Shown here in pieces: positions 17,684-26,257 of a DNA stretch of 64,000 nt. The DNA is from Allorhizobium pseudoryzae. Lineage in GTDB: Bacteria; Pseudomonadota; Alphaproteobacteria; Rhizobiales; Rhizobiaceae. Position 1 is the stretch's first letter, and each line of letters begins with the position of its first letter. The notes below the pieces were generated by a model. The model saw only the letters and a list, made by a program, of their open reading frames with translations. It made no database searches and was not told the DNA's origin. Both the position numbers and the translations under genes were made by a program. Location: contig NZ_CP049241.1 in NCBI RefSeq assembly GCF_011046245.1, positions 992,001 to 1,056,000 of the forward strand, read 5' to 3'.

Positions 17684-18826
17684 ATGGCAAAAGCTGACTA
17701 TTACGAAACGCTGGGTGTCGGCAGATCAGCTGACGAGAAGGAGCTGAAAAGTGCCTTCCGCAAGCTTGCGATGAAGTTCCACCCGGACAAGAATCCGGGC
17801 GACGCGGAAGCGGAGAAGAAGTTCAAGGAGCTCAACGAGGCCTACGAGACCTTGAAGGATCCCCAGAAGCGCGCAGCTTATGACCGCTTCGGCCATGCGG
17901 CCTTCGAGCAGGGCGGCATGGGTGGTGGCGGCTTCGGCGGCGGCCAGGGTGGCTTCGGCGGCGCAGGTGGCTTCTCCGATATCTTCGAAGACATTTTTGG
18001 CGAGATGATGGGTGGCGGCCGTGCCCGCCGGTCTTCCGGCGGCCGTGAACGGGGCGCCGATCTTCGCTACAACATGGAAATCTCGCTGGAGGAAGCCTAT
18101 AGCGGCAAGACCGCGCAGATCCGCGTGCCGACGGCGGTCACCTGCGACGTCTGCTCCGGTTCCGGCGCCAAGCCCGGCACGCAGCCGAAGACCTGCGGCA
18201 CCTGCCAAGGCTCCGGCCGGGTTCGCGCCAGCCAGGGCTTCTTCTCGGTGGAGCGGACCTGTCCGACCTGCCACGGCCGCGGACAGATCATCCCCGACCC
18301 CTGCACGAAGTGCCACGGCCAGGGCCGTGTGACGGAAGAGCGCTCGCTCTCGGTCAACATTCCGTCGGGCATCGAGGACGGCACGCGCATTCGCCTGCAG
18401 GGCGAAGGCGAAGCCGGCGCACGCGGCGGTCCGTCGGGTGACCTCTACATCTTCCTGTCGGTCAAACCGCACCAGTTCTTCCAGCGCGACGGGGCCGACC
18501 TCTATTGCACCGTGCCGATCTCCATGACGACGGCAGCCCTCGGCGGCACCTTCGATGTGGCGACACTCGACGGGACGAAATCGCGCGTGACGGTGCCGGA
18601 GGGCACGCAACCCGGCAAGCAGTTCCGCCTGAAGGGCAAGGGCATGCCGGTTCTGCGCTCGTCGCAGACGGGTGATCTCTACATCCAGATCCAGATCGAG
18701 ACGCCGCAGAAGCTGACCAAGCGCCAGCGCGAACTGCTGCAGGAATTCGAGGAAATCTCCTCCAAGGAGAACAATCCGGAATCCACCGGCTTCTTTGCCC
18801 GGATGAAGGAATTCTTCGAAGGCTAA
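17684..18826 (+). CDS. dnaJ: co-chaperone DnaJ (Hsp40)
   Basis: Stimulates the DnaK ATPase and delivers clients. The J domain carries HPD at residues 33-35. A Gly/Phe-rich stretch follows (about 77-115). The zinc-finger domain has four CxxCxGxG repeats ([32 protein letters not shown]), and then comes the C-terminal substrate-binding domain. The 380 residues make a full class A DnaJ. It is separated from dnaK by 83 bases with no terminator, so cotranscription from the dnaK heat-shock promoter is expected. Confidence 0.98.
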   Translation: MAKADYYETLGVGRSADEKELKSAFRKLAMKFHPDKNPGDAEAEKKFKELNEAYETLKDPQKRAAYDRFGHAAFEQGGMGGGGFGGGQGGFGGAGGFSDIFEDIFGEMMGGGRARRSSGGRERGADLRYNMEISLEEAYSGKTAQIRVPTAVTCDVCSGSGAKPGTQPKTCGTCQGSGRVRASQGFFSVERTCPTCHGRGQIIPDPCTKCHGQGRVTEERSLSVNIPSGIEDGTRIRLQGEGEAGARGGPSGDLYIFLSVKPHQFFQRDGADLYCTVPISMTTAALGGTFDVATLDGTKSRVTVPEGTQPGKQFRLKGKGMPVLRSSQTGDLYIQIQIETPQKLTKRQRELLQEFEEISSKENNPESTGFFARMKEFFEG

Positions 18827-18860
18827 GGCCTCTGCGAACATCATCCAGTGATCATGTCAG

Positions 18861-18889
18861 ACGCCGGCTCAGCCGGCGTTTGCTTTTTT
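18861..18889 (+). terminator. intrinsic terminator after dnaJ
   Basis: ACGCCGGC at 18861-18868 pairs with GCCGGCGT at 18872-18879 around a 3-base loop. TTTGCTTTTTT follows. It ends the dnaK-dnaJ operon just before the stop of the convergent DUF924 gene. Confidence 0.85.
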
Positions 18890-18897
18890 GGGTTGCT

Positions 18898-19446
18898 TTA
18901 ACCGGAAAAACCGCCAGCCTGCAGATAGGCCTGCTCCTCCGGCGTCGTCTCGCGCAGGAGGATGGCATTGCGGTGCGGAAAGCGACCGAAACGCTGAATG
19001 ATATCGCGGTGCTCGATCGCGAACCGCATCGTCTTCTCGTCCAGCGGCTCACAGAGACGGCAGCAGAGTTCCTGGTCTGCCAGCACTTCCGAATGCATGA
19101 AGGGCAGGTAGAAGAAGACCTTCAGCGTGTCCTCGACGCTCCCGTCCCATTGTTTTTCCAGAGCCTGACGGGCGTAATGCAGCGCCAGCGGATCGGTCGC
19201 ATACATATGCGCCGTGCCGCGAAAGCAGTTGCGAGGAAACTGGTCGAGCAGCAGGATCAGCGCAAGCGTACTCTCCGCGCAGTCCAGCCAAGGGACCAGT
19301 TCCTGCCTTGCTGCGGCAAAATGCAGATCGCGAAACCGGTCGTGAAAGGATGCGTCAAACTCGGCATCCTTGTCGAACCATTTCTCCGGTCCCGCCCGTT
19401 TCCAGAAGGACAGGACTTCGTCTGCGGCGTCATGATGTTGCGTCAT
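18898..19446 (-). CDS. DUF924 family protein (TPR-like helical fold)
   Basis: A 182-residue soluble all-helical protein of the widespread DUF924 family. Recognisable segments are DEVLSFWKRAGPEKWFDKD at the N terminus, LILLLDQFPRNCFRGTAHMYATD in the middle and FFYLPFMHSE, all typical. A function is not established for the family. The start at 19446 (MTQHHDAADEV) is chosen because upstream codons overlap the slyX coding end. It begins 9 bases after the slyX stop, so it is the last gene of a leftward pair. Confidence 0.85.
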   Translation of the reverse strand: MTQHHDAADEVLSFWKRAGPEKWFDKDAEFDASFHDRFRDLHFAAARQELVPWLDCAESTLALILLLDQFPRNCFRGTAHMYATDPLALHYARQALEKQWDGSVEDTLKVFFYLPFMHSEVLADQELCCRLCEPLDEKTMRFAIEHRDIIQRFGRFPHRNAILLRETTPEEQAYLQAGGFSG

Positions 19447-19454
19447 CGTCGGGC

Positions 19455-19676
19455 TCAATAATGCGGAGGCTTGGTGATGGCGGGGGCCTCCAGCGACGCC
19501 TCCTCCAGCGAAAGGAACCGTTCGGCCAGGCGATCGAGCTTCAGGCGCGTCTGGTCCAGTACCTTCCACTGCTCGGCAATCTGTTCCGAGAGTTCTTCGA
19601 TGGTCTTGGCCTGATAGGCCACGGTTTCTTCGAGCGTGATGATGCGGTCGAGATCGGATGTCGATTTTTCGGTCAT
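19455..19676 (-). CDS. slyX: SlyX family coiled-coil protein
   Basis: 73 residues beginning MTEKSTSDLDRIITLEET. A continuous heptad pattern (LEETVAYQAKTIEELSEQI) precedes the C-terminal signature ending in PPHY, which is diagnostic of SlyX proteins. The biochemical role is unknown; the name comes from linkage to slyD in enterics. GGAGAGAG before the ATG at 19676 fixes the start. Upstream in-frame residues are leader. It forms a tight pair with the DUF924 gene. Confidence 0.85.
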   Translation of the reverse strand: MTEKSTSDLDRIITLEETVAYQAKTIEELSEQIAEQWKVLDQTRLKLDRLAERFLSLEEASLEAPAITKPPHY

Positions 19677-19730
19677 GGTCTCTCTCCTATCTGAGTGGCC
19701 AAGTGCTGAAAAGATCGGATGCACTGCCTA

Positions 19731-20018
19731 TCAGAGAAGATCCTTCTTCCGCTTGTAGGGCATCAGCATCACGGCGGAGGCCGTGACCGCGCCCGCGAAG
19801 GTGAAGGAGAGCGGCGTCGCCAGGATGAAGATCACCAGCCAGGGAGTGCGGGACCTTGCAATGCGGGTGCCGAGATCGGCGAAATCGAACCAGATCATCG
19901 ACAGCGCGATGGTAAGGCCCAGAAGAAAGCCGAAGATCGCGTTCATCGCCAGAAACCGCAGCATGGACCGGTGATCGGCCCGTGCTTCCTCCGGTGTCAG
20001 TTCCTCATGCCTGCTCAT
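19731..20018 (-). CDS. small inner-membrane protein with two transmembrane segments
   Basis: 95 residues: a polar N terminus (MSRHEELTPEEARADHRSM), two hydrophobic helices (about 24-46 and 60-85) and a basic C terminus (YKRKKDLL). GGGAGG ends just before GAA-ATG at 20018, which decides the start over the open frame reaching 20156. Conserved-looking but of unknown function. It is divergent from recF and 54 bases upstream of slyX on the same strand, so it may head that leftward cluster. Confidence 0.7.
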   Translation of the reverse strand: MSRHEELTPEEARADHRSMLRFLAMNAIFGFLLGLTIALSMIWFDFADLGTRIARSRTPWLVIFILATPLSFTFAGAVTASAVMLMPYKRKKDLL

Positions 20019-20194
20019 TTCCGCCTCCCGGAACAGGTGAACTGTCGCGAAGTCTAACATAACAATCTGTTCCCGGTTCCATGGAAAATTTTGCTCGCGT
20101 GCAAGGCCGGATGGCAGCGCGCGCCATGCTCTTCCGGCTTGCCATGTCCACGGCAAGAGGCTAGCTGCATGTGTTCAAAACCGCTCAAGGCGCC

Positions 20195-21316
20195 ATGGCT
20201 GAGAAGACCTTCCTCACACGGCTGAAGCTTGCCGACTTCCGCAATTATGCGGAGGTTTCGCTTGGCTTTGACGCGCGCCATGTGGTGCTGACCGGCGATA
20301 ACGGGTCCGGCAAGACCAATCTGCTGGAGGCGGTCTCCTTCCTGTCGCCCGGACGGGGCCTGCGCCGCGCCGTTCTCTCCGATGTCACCCGGGTCGGCGC
20401 CACCGGCGGTTTCTCCGTTTTTGCCGAACTCGTCGGCCGCGAGGGCGAGGTCGCGATCGGTACCGGCATCGAAGCCGGCGAAGAGAGCACGAGCCGCAGG
20501 CTGCGGCTGAACGGCACGCCGGCGAAATCCGTCGAGGAACTGACCGATCATCTGAACGTGCTCTGGCTGACGCCCTCCATGGACGGGCTGTTTACCGGCG
20601 GCGCTTCGGACCGGCGGCGTTTTCTAGATCGTCTGGTCCTTTCCCTCGATCCGGCACATGGGCGCCGCGCCGCCGATTACGAACGCGCCATGCGTGGCCG
20701 CAACCGGCTGCTTTCGGAAGGCCGGTTCGACCCCGCCTGGCTCTCCGGCATTGAGGTGCAGATGGCCGAGCTCGGCATTGCCATGGCTGCCGCCCGCCGC
20801 GAGATGCTGGGGCTTCTGACGGCCCTCATCGCCCGCAGCAGCGAATCACCCTTCCCCTCGCCGCAGCTCTCTCTCTCCGGTTTCCTGGATGACGAGGCGG
20901 AGCGCCCGTTTGCCGAGTTGGAGGACGTCTTCCGCGAGACGCTGCGGGAGACCCGGCACCGCGATGCGGCTGCGGGACGCACGCTGACGGGCCCGCACCG
21001 GGTCGATCTTCTGGTGCGCCATCGGGACAAGGACATCGAAGCGGAGCGCTGCTCGACCGGCGAACAGAAGGCGCTGCTTGTCGGCCTCGTTCTCGCCCAT
21101 GCGCGCCTCACCGCCGACATGACCGGGTATGCGCCTGTCCTGCTGCTCGACGAGATTGCCGCGCATCTGGACGAAGGGCGTCGTGCGGCCCTGTTCGATC
21201 TCGTCGATGGTCTTGGTGGGCAGGCCTTCATGACCGGCACGGATCGTGCCATGTTCGCGGCACTTGGCGAGCGGGCGCAATTCTTCACCGTCAGCCAGGG
21301 CCGCGTCCTGACCTGA
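20195..21316 (+). CDS. recF: DNA replication and repair protein RecF
   Basis: An SMC-like ATPase that helps load RecA at gaps with RecO and RecR; recR is at 35241 in this window. Walker A GDNGSGKT lies at 34-41. The conserved LSPGRGLRRA block follows, then the ABC-type signature region STGEQKALLVGLVLAHARL and Walker B PVLLLDEIAAHLDE near the C terminus. The length of 373 residues fits rhizobial RecF. A GTG at 20171 gives eight more residues and has a poorer initiation context. It is not next to dnaA-dnaN here, as is common in this family. Confidence 0.95.
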   Translation: MAEKTFLTRLKLADFRNYAEVSLGFDARHVVLTGDNGSGKTNLLEAVSFLSPGRGLRRAVLSDVTRVGATGGFSVFAELVGREGEVAIGTGIEAGEESTSRRLRLNGTPAKSVEELTDHLNVLWLTPSMDGLFTGGASDRRRFLDRLVLSLDPAHGRRAADYERAMRGRNRLLSEGRFDPAWLSGIEVQMAELGIAMAAARREMLGLLTALIARSSESPFPSPQLSLSGFLDDEAERPFAELEDVFRETLRETRHRDAAAGRTLTGPHRVDLLVRHRDKDIEAERCSTGEQKALLVGLVLAHARLTADMTGYAPVLLLDEIAAHLDEGRRAALFDLVDGLGGQAFMTGTDRAMFAALGERAQFFTVSQGRVLT

Positions 21317-21350
21317 TTTTCAACACATAGGCATCAAACCCGGACCTCTC

Positions 21351-22109
21351 ATGGAAACGCTGACCCCTGACGAAATCGAACGCTACAAGCGGCACATCCT
21401 GCTTCCCGAAGTGGGCGGCGAAGGGCAGCAGCGGCTGAAGGCCGCCCGCGTGCTGGTGATCGGGGCCGGCGGGCTAGGTGCACCCGTGTTGCAATATCTG
21501 GCGGCGGCCGGCGTCGGCACGCTCGGCATTGCCGATGACGACCGTGTGTCGCTTTCCAACCTGCAACGGCAGGTGATCCATGACAGCGGAACGCTGAACG
21601 ACCTGAAGACGGAAAGCGCTGCCCAGGCCATCGTTCGACTCAACCCGCATGTGCGGGTGGTGCGGTTCGAGGAGCGTTTCGACGCAAGCTTTGCCGCAAG
21701 CCACCTGAAGCGGTTCGACCTGCTGATCGACGGATCCGACAATTTCGACACGCGCTATGCGGCGGCCGATGCGGCGGAAGCGGCGGAAATTCCGCTGGTC
21801 ACCGGTGCCGTCGGGCGCTTCGATGGAACGGTGACGGTGCTGGCTCCCTACGAGACGGATGAGGAAGGCGTTCTGAACCCGACCTACCGCGATCTCTTCC
21901 CGATCAAGCCGCCGCAGGGGCTGCTACCGAACTGCGCCGAGGCCGGCGTGATCGGGGCACTCACCGGCGTCATCGGCACGCTGATGGCGATGGAGGCGAT
22001 CAAGGTGATCACCGGGATCGGCGAGCCGCTAGTGGGACGCCTGCTCAGTTATGATTCGCTCGGCGCCAGCTTCAACACCATCCGCTACCGCCGCCGCCAG
22101 AGGGCGTGA
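21351..22109 (+). CDS. moeB: MoeB/ThiF-type sulfur-carrier adenylyltransferase
   Basis: Activates the C terminus of a ubiquitin-like sulfur carrier (MoaD or ThiS) with ATP. Landmarks are RYKRHILLPEVGGEGQQRL, the nucleotide loop GAGGLGAP near 38, the DDDRVSLSNLQRQ block with the adenylate-binding Arg, and the DGSDNFDTRY motif. Its only cysteine is in PNCAEAG. The CxxC pairs that bind structural zinc in E. coli MoeB are absent. The length of 252 is normal for MoeB without a rhodanese domain. The GNAT gene starts four bases after its stop. Confidence 0.88.
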   Translation: METLTPDEIERYKRHILLPEVGGEGQQRLKAARVLVIGAGGLGAPVLQYLAAAGVGTLGIADDDRVSLSNLQRQVIHDSGTLNDLKTESAAQAIVRLNPHVRVVRFEERFDASFAASHLKRFDLLIDGSDNFDTRYAAADAAEAAEIPLVTGAVGRFDGTVTVLAPYETDEEGVLNPTYRDLFPIKPPQGLLPNCAEAGVIGALTGVIGTLMAMEAIKVITGIGEPLVGRLLSYDSLGASFNTIRYRRRQRA

Positions 22110-22113
22110 GACA

Positions 22114-22593
22114 ATGATCGAGATTTCCCGCATCGATGAGACCCGGTTCGACGACTGGGATGGGCTTCTGGGGCTGATCATGTCGGCATTTGCCTATATG
22201 GATGGTGTGATCGACCCGCCCTCCTCCGCCCATCGGCTGACGCCCGCCTCGCTGAAGGAAAAGGCCGCCGCGGAAATCGGCTATGTCGCGACCGAAGGCG
22301 GGCGCCTGCTGGGCTGCATCTTCTGCCGACCGGAGCCGAACGGCCTCTATATCGGCAAGCTTGCCGTGTCGCCGGATGCGCAGGGCAAGGGCATCGGTCT
22401 TCTGCTGCTGCAGACCGCCGAGCGGGAGGCCCATGCACGTACTCTGCCACTGCTGCGGCTGGAGACCCGGATCGAACTCACCGGAAATCACCAGCGATTC
22501 GCAGCCTGGGGTTTTGTCCGCACGGCTGAAAGGTCGCATCCCGGTTATGATCGCGTCACCTTCATCGAGATGCAGAAGCCACTATTTCGCTGA
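22114..22593 (+). CDS. GNAT family N-acetyltransferase
   Basis: A 159-residue acetyl-CoA-dependent transferase. Motif A, LYIGKLAVSPDAQGKGIGLLLL, contains the Q-x-x-G-x-G acetyl-CoA loop. The C-terminal NHQRFAAWGFVRTAE matches motif B. The frame runs back inside moeB. The ATG at 22114, right after the moeB stop, is the natural start. The acceptor substrate is unknown. The tight spacing suggests translational coupling with moeB. Confidence 0.85.
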   Translation: MIEISRIDETRFDDWDGLLGLIMSAFAYMDGVIDPPSSAHRLTPASLKEKAAAEIGYVATEGGRLLGCIFCRPEPNGLYIGKLAVSPDAQGKGIGLLLLQTAEREAHARTLPLLRLETRIELTGNHQRFAAWGFVRTAERSHPGYDRVTFIEMQKPLFR

Positions 22594-22623
22594 AGCGACG
22601 ACAGTGCGCGATGTCAAACGTCG

Positions 22624-23124
22624 TCATCGGCTGAAGATCACCTTTGTCCTGGCGACGGGCAGCAGATATTTCGTCACCCAGGCGGTGTTCACGAGCCGGC
22701 CATCCGGCTCCAGCACCATCTTGTCGTAGAAGCGCACCTTGTTGGGTTTCGCCGGAGTGCCGAGGTTTACCAGGTAGTTGAACCGCGCCACCTTGCCGTC
22801 GATCACCACGTCCGTCGTGCCGATCACGTCCTCCCGCGTGCCGGTATAACGGCCGGGGCCGGTCTTGGTGAACCGCCAGGTCTTGGTATCCTTCTCACCG
22901 TCGGAGAACTTGAAATCCTCGCGAAGGACAAGGGTCTTGCCATCCCAGCGTCCGGTGAGATCCACACTGAAGGACCGCTTCACACCGTTGATGGCGCTGA
23001 ACTCGCCCGTCGCCTTGGTCTTTCCCATGAAATACTGTTCAAGTGCCAAATCAGCCGCTTCCGCGGTCTGCGTTACCGTCGCCATCGTCAGCCCCATCGT
23101 CAGCCAGAATAGACCCTGTTTCAT
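22624..23124 (-). CDS. exported DUF3833-family protein
   Basis: 166 residues with an N-terminal signal peptide (hydrophobic 3-22, cleavage near AEA-AD). The mature part has the DUF3833 pattern LEQYFMGKTKATGEFSAING, followed by a beta-rich fold reminiscent of small lipocalin-like domains (RYTGTREDVIGT, VRFYDKMVLEPDG). No lipobox cysteine is visible, so it is probably periplasmic rather than a lipoprotein. Function unknown. It converges on the GNAT gene. Confidence 0.75.
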   Translation of the reverse strand: MKQGLFWLTMGLTMATVTQTAEAADLALEQYFMGKTKATGEFSAINGVKRSFSVDLTGRWDGKTLVLREDFKFSDGEKDTKTWRFTKTGPGRYTGTREDVIGTTDVVIDGKVARFNYLVNLGTPAKPNKVRFYDKMVLEPDGRLVNTAWVTKYLLPVARTKVIFSR

Positions 23125-23243
23125 GTCCGGCCTCCTTCCTTCTGGTGGGAGTTACGCGACACGGGGGCAACTGGATTGGAGGCGACGGTCAAGCCGGTGT
23201 GATCGGCTGCACATTGCCGATCACCGATGAGGACAAGAGGCGC

Positions 23244-24248
23244 TCAGAGACGGCTCGGCAGGACACGGTTCGGCGGCCGGTGCCCGTCGAAGAAGGTGCG
23301 GATGTTGATGATCACCTTGTCGCCCATGTCGATACGACCCTCGACGGTGGCCGATCCCATATGCGGCAGAAGGACGGCCTTGCCTTCCTTGGCGAGCTTC
23401 AGGAGCTTCGGATTGATCATCGGCTCGTTGCTGAACACATCGAGACCGGCGCCGGCAATCTTGCCATCCTTCAGCAACTGGATCAGGGCCGCCTCATCGA
23501 TGATGTCACCGCGGGCGGTGTTGACGATGATGCCATGCGGCTGCATCAGGGCCAGCCGGCGCGCCGACAGAAGATGGAAGGTTGCCGGTGTCGAGGGGCA
23601 GTTCACCGAGACGATATCGACGCGGGCCAGCATCTGGTCGAGGCTATCCCAGTAGGTTGCCTCCAACTCCTCTTCGGTCGCCGGGTTGACGCGCTTGCGG
23701 TTGTGGTAATGGATCGACAGGCCAAAGGCCTTGGCCCTGCGGGCAACCGCCGTGCCGATGCGCCCCATGCCGACGATGCCGATCCGTTTGCCGCCGATCC
23801 GGTGTCCCAGCATCCAGGTGGGCGACCAGCCGGCCCAGTTGCCGGGGTCTTCCGTCAGAACCCGCGAGCCTTCGATCAGCCGGCGCATGACGGCGAAGAT
23901 CAGCACCATGGTCATGTCGGCCGTGTCTTCGGTCAGCACGTTCGGCGTGTTGGTGACGGTGATGCCCTTCTTTGCCGCCGCATCCACATCGATGTGATCG
24001 ACACCGTTCGAAAAGCTGGCGATCAGCTTCAACTGCGGGCCGGCAGCCGCGATCAGGTCTGCATCGATGCGGTCTGTGACGGTCGGAACGAGAACATCGG
24101 CGTGTCGGACTGCTTCTTTCAGCTCATCTTGAGACCGCGGCGTGTCATCAATGTTCAATGTCGCGTCAAACAGCTCCCGCATTCGGGTTTCAACCGCATC
24201 CGGCAGCTTTCGGGTGATGTAGACCTTGGGCTTCTTCCTGGCGGTCAT
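23244..24248 (-). CDS. D-isomer-specific 2-hydroxyacid dehydrogenase (glyoxylate/hydroxypyruvate reductase-like)
   Basis: NAD(P)H-dependent reduction of 2-oxoacids such as glyoxylate or hydroxypyruvate. The substrate lid region has SFSNGVDHIDV. The dinucleotide fold contains GMGRIGTAVARR. The catalytic Arg is in NTARGDIID, the Glu in the segment around LDVFSNEP, and the His in LLPHMGSAT. It is 334 residues long. The HNRKRV sequence after the second Rossmann strand, with basic residues there, favours NADPH and a GhrB-like role. It diverges from the SH3 protein gene. Confidence 0.88.
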   Translation of the reverse strand: MTARKKPKVYITRKLPDAVETRMRELFDATLNIDDTPRSQDELKEAVRHADVLVPTVTDRIDADLIAAAGPQLKLIASFSNGVDHIDVDAAAKKGITVTNTPNVLTEDTADMTMVLIFAVMRRLIEGSRVLTEDPGNWAGWSPTWMLGHRIGGKRIGIVGMGRIGTAVARRAKAFGLSIHYHNRKRVNPATEEELEATYWDSLDQMLARVDIVSVNCPSTPATFHLLSARRLALMQPHGIIVNTARGDIIDEAALIQLLKDGKIAGAGLDVFSNEPMINPKLLKLAKEGKAVLLPHMGSATVEGRIDMGDKVIINIRTFFDGHRPPNRVLPSRL

Positions 24249-24418
24249 GGGCGTCCTTCAAAGCTCGTTCAGAACTCGTTAACCAAGATCGGCGACATTC
24301 GGCGGATCAGGCGTTTTCTACCAGACCCGTCGGCGAAGACAAACAAAACCTCGTTGTGCCGGGTTCGCGCCGCCCTGTCGGACGTGCGCTGGACGCGCGT
24401 CCGCATTTGAAGATCTCG

Positions 24419-24985
24419 ATGAGAAACCACATGCGTCGTTCCCTGCGTCTTACCTGTGTTGCAACTTTTCTGGCCTTTACGGCAACCTCCATGGGGGCCG
24501 TGACGGAACATGCGCCTGTTCACGCACAAGGGACGTCCAAGGGGGCGAGCGGGCTTCCCCTGCCGCGCTTCGTCAGCCTGAAGTCGCGGCGAGTGAACAT
24601 CCGCATCGGCCCCAGTACGGATTACGCGGTCTCCTGGATGTACATGAAGGAAGGCCTCCCCATGGAGATCATCCAGGAATACGAGAACTGGCGGCGTGTG
24701 CGCGATGCGGACGGAACCGAAGGCTGGGTCAACCAGGCGCTTCTTTCGGGCGAACGAACCGCCGTTGCCGCCCCGTGGATGAAGGGCAAGGGCAAGGACA
24801 TCTTCGTCAACCTGCGGCGCGAGGCGCAGAACAGCGCGACCGTGCTGGCCAAACTTGAGCCCGGCGTGATCATGCGCATCAAGGAATGCAATGGCACATG
24901 GTGCCGGGCTGAAACCGGCTCCATGGAGGGTTGGGTCAGCCAGGGCGAGATCTGGGGCGCCTATCCGGGCGAGGCCTTCAAATAA
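24419..24985 (+). CDS. exported bacterial SH3-domain protein
   Basis: 188 residues with an N-terminal signal peptide (hydrophobic LTCVATFLAFTATSMG, cleavage near HAQG). Two SH3b repeats follow: the first has RRVNIRIGPSTDYAVSWMY and GWVNQALLSG, the second VNLRREAQNSATVLAKL and GWVSQGEIWGAYPGE. Such proteins usually bind peptidoglycan or guide envelope enzymes. The frame begins upstream, and ATGs at 24419 and 24431 are both possible starts. The 3' end overlaps the convergent kinase gene by 8 bases. Confidence 0.8.
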   Translation: MRNHMRRSLRLTCVATFLAFTATSMGAVTEHAPVHAQGTSKGASGLPLPRFVSLKSRRVNIRIGPSTDYAVSWMYMKEGLPMEIIQEYENWRRVRDADGTEGWVNQALLSGERTAVAAPWMKGKGKDIFVNLRREAQNSATVLAKLEPGVIMRIKECNGTWCRAETGSMEGWVSQGEIWGAYPGEAFK

Positions 24986-25970
24986 GGCCTGCCTCGACGG
25001 CGGCATCCTTCAGCGACAGCATCGGCCGCGGCCCGATCTGCTGGATGACGATTCCGGCCGCCAGGCAGCCCAGCTTGCCGCACTCTTCCAGGGACTTGCC
25101 CTTGGTGTAGCCGTAAAGGAAACCGGAGGCGAAGAGATCACCCGCACCGGTCGTATCGACGAGACGGTCGATGGCGATGGCATCGACCTTCACCCGTTCG
25201 CTGCCGCGCACGATGATGGCACCTTCCTCACTCAGCGTCACCGCGGCAAGCTTGCAGTCGCCGGCGATCTTCTCGATCGCAAGATCGAAGTCTTCCGTTT
25301 CGTAGAGCGAGAGTGCTTCCTGCTTGTTGGCGAACACGATGTCCACCGTGCCGGAGCGCATCAGGTCGAGGAATTCGTCGCGATAACGGCCGACGCAGAA
25401 GGAGTCCGACAACGTCATCGAGGTTTCGCGCCCGTTTTCATGGGCAATGCGGGCGCATTCGCGGATCGCTTCCTTGGCACGCGGCGGATCCCAGAGATAG
25501 CCCTCGAAGTAGGTCACCTTCGAATCGGCCACCACCTGGGGCTCCACATGCTCCGGCCCAAGATCGACGCAGGCACCAAGAAAGGTGTTCATCGAGCGCT
25601 CGCCATCCGGCGTGATGAAGATCATCGAGCGGGCAGTCGGCGGAAAGGTGCCATCCGGCTTGGTTTCGTAATGCACGCCCTGGGCGCGGATGTCGTGCTG
25701 GAAGATCTTGCCGAGTTCATCCTGCGCGACCTTGCCGAAATAGGCGGCGCGTCCGCCAAAACTTGCAACGCCGGCTGCGGTATTGCCGGCACTGCCGCCG
25801 GAGGCCTCGTGGGCCGGGCCCATGAGCGAATAGAGAAGTTCGGCACGCTCGGCATCGATCAAGTTCATCGCGCCCTTGATGATCCCGTTCCGGCTCAGGA
25901 AATCATCCTCGCAGCGCGACAGAATATCCACGATCGCATTGCCAATGGTCAGAACGTCGAACTTGCTCAT
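24978..25970 (-). CDS. PfkB-family carbohydrate/nucleoside kinase (adenosine kinase-like)
   Basis: A ribokinase-fold kinase of 330 residues. The substrate site has GGSAGNTAAGVASFGG. The C-terminal PfkB signature DTTGAGDLFASGFLYG supplies the anion hole and the catalytic Asp. The N-terminal GNAIVDIL and ACVDLGPEHV strongly resemble adenosine kinases annotated in Rhizobiales. Fructokinase is less likely. MSKFDVLTIG at 25970 is taken as the start. Four extra codons to 25982 are possible, though GGAG would then touch the ATG. Confidence 0.82.
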   Translation of the reverse strand: MSKFDVLTIGNAIVDILSRCEDDFLSRNGIIKGAMNLIDAERAELLYSLMGPAHEASGGSAGNTAAGVASFGGRAAYFGKVAQDELGKIFQHDIRAQGVHYETKPDGTFPPTARSMIFITPDGERSMNTFLGACVDLGPEHVEPQVVADSKVTYFEGYLWDPPRAKEAIRECARIAHENGRETSMTLSDSFCVGRYRDEFLDLMRSGTVDIVFANKQEALSLYETEDFDLAIEKIAGDCKLAAVTLSEEGAIIVRGSERVKVDAIAIDRLVDTTGAGDLFASGFLYGYTKGKSLEECGKLGCLAAGIVIQQIGPRPMLSLKDAAVEAGLI

Positions 25971-26103
25971 CGAGCCCATCATCTCCAGTTTGAAGCCTCC
26001 TTCCCTAATAAGGATTCAGCCTTTAAAGAAAAGGAAAATCGGTCTGCTTTTCCGCTTTGTCATCTCTTCGTCACAGAACCCGGCTAAAACATCCTCATCG
26101 GAT

Positions 26104-26174
26104 CGCCCATCGACCACGGATGAACTGGAGATGGGCGGGTCCGGTGCCAAGCGGCCGACACGGGCCGCTTTTTT
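26104..26174 (+). ncRNA. candidate short RNA: two hairpins ending in a terminator
   Basis: CGCCCATC at 26104-26111 pairs with GATGGGCG at 26130-26137. A second stem AAGCGGCC/GGCCGCTT (26149-26156/26163-26170) is followed by TTTTTT and is a strong plus-strand terminator. No plus-strand gene lies upstream for over 1 kb; the kinase is on the other strand. The terminator therefore has no known client. The 5' end is not resolved. CTAAAA at 26084-26089 could be a -10 box but lacks a good -35. Confidence 0.4.
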
Positions 26175-26257
26175 CGTTGTCGTGATGGATGACGGTTTGT
26201 ACCCTTCCGCCTTATCCGCTACATCGAAGGCTTCTGCTTCGTGAAAGCCTTCCACGC

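Noticed and set aside
26016..26255. 79-codon minus-strand frame upstream of the PfkB kinase
   Set aside because: It spans both hairpins of the candidate RNA, lacks a Shine-Dalgarno and has a biased composition. It is better explained as non-coding.
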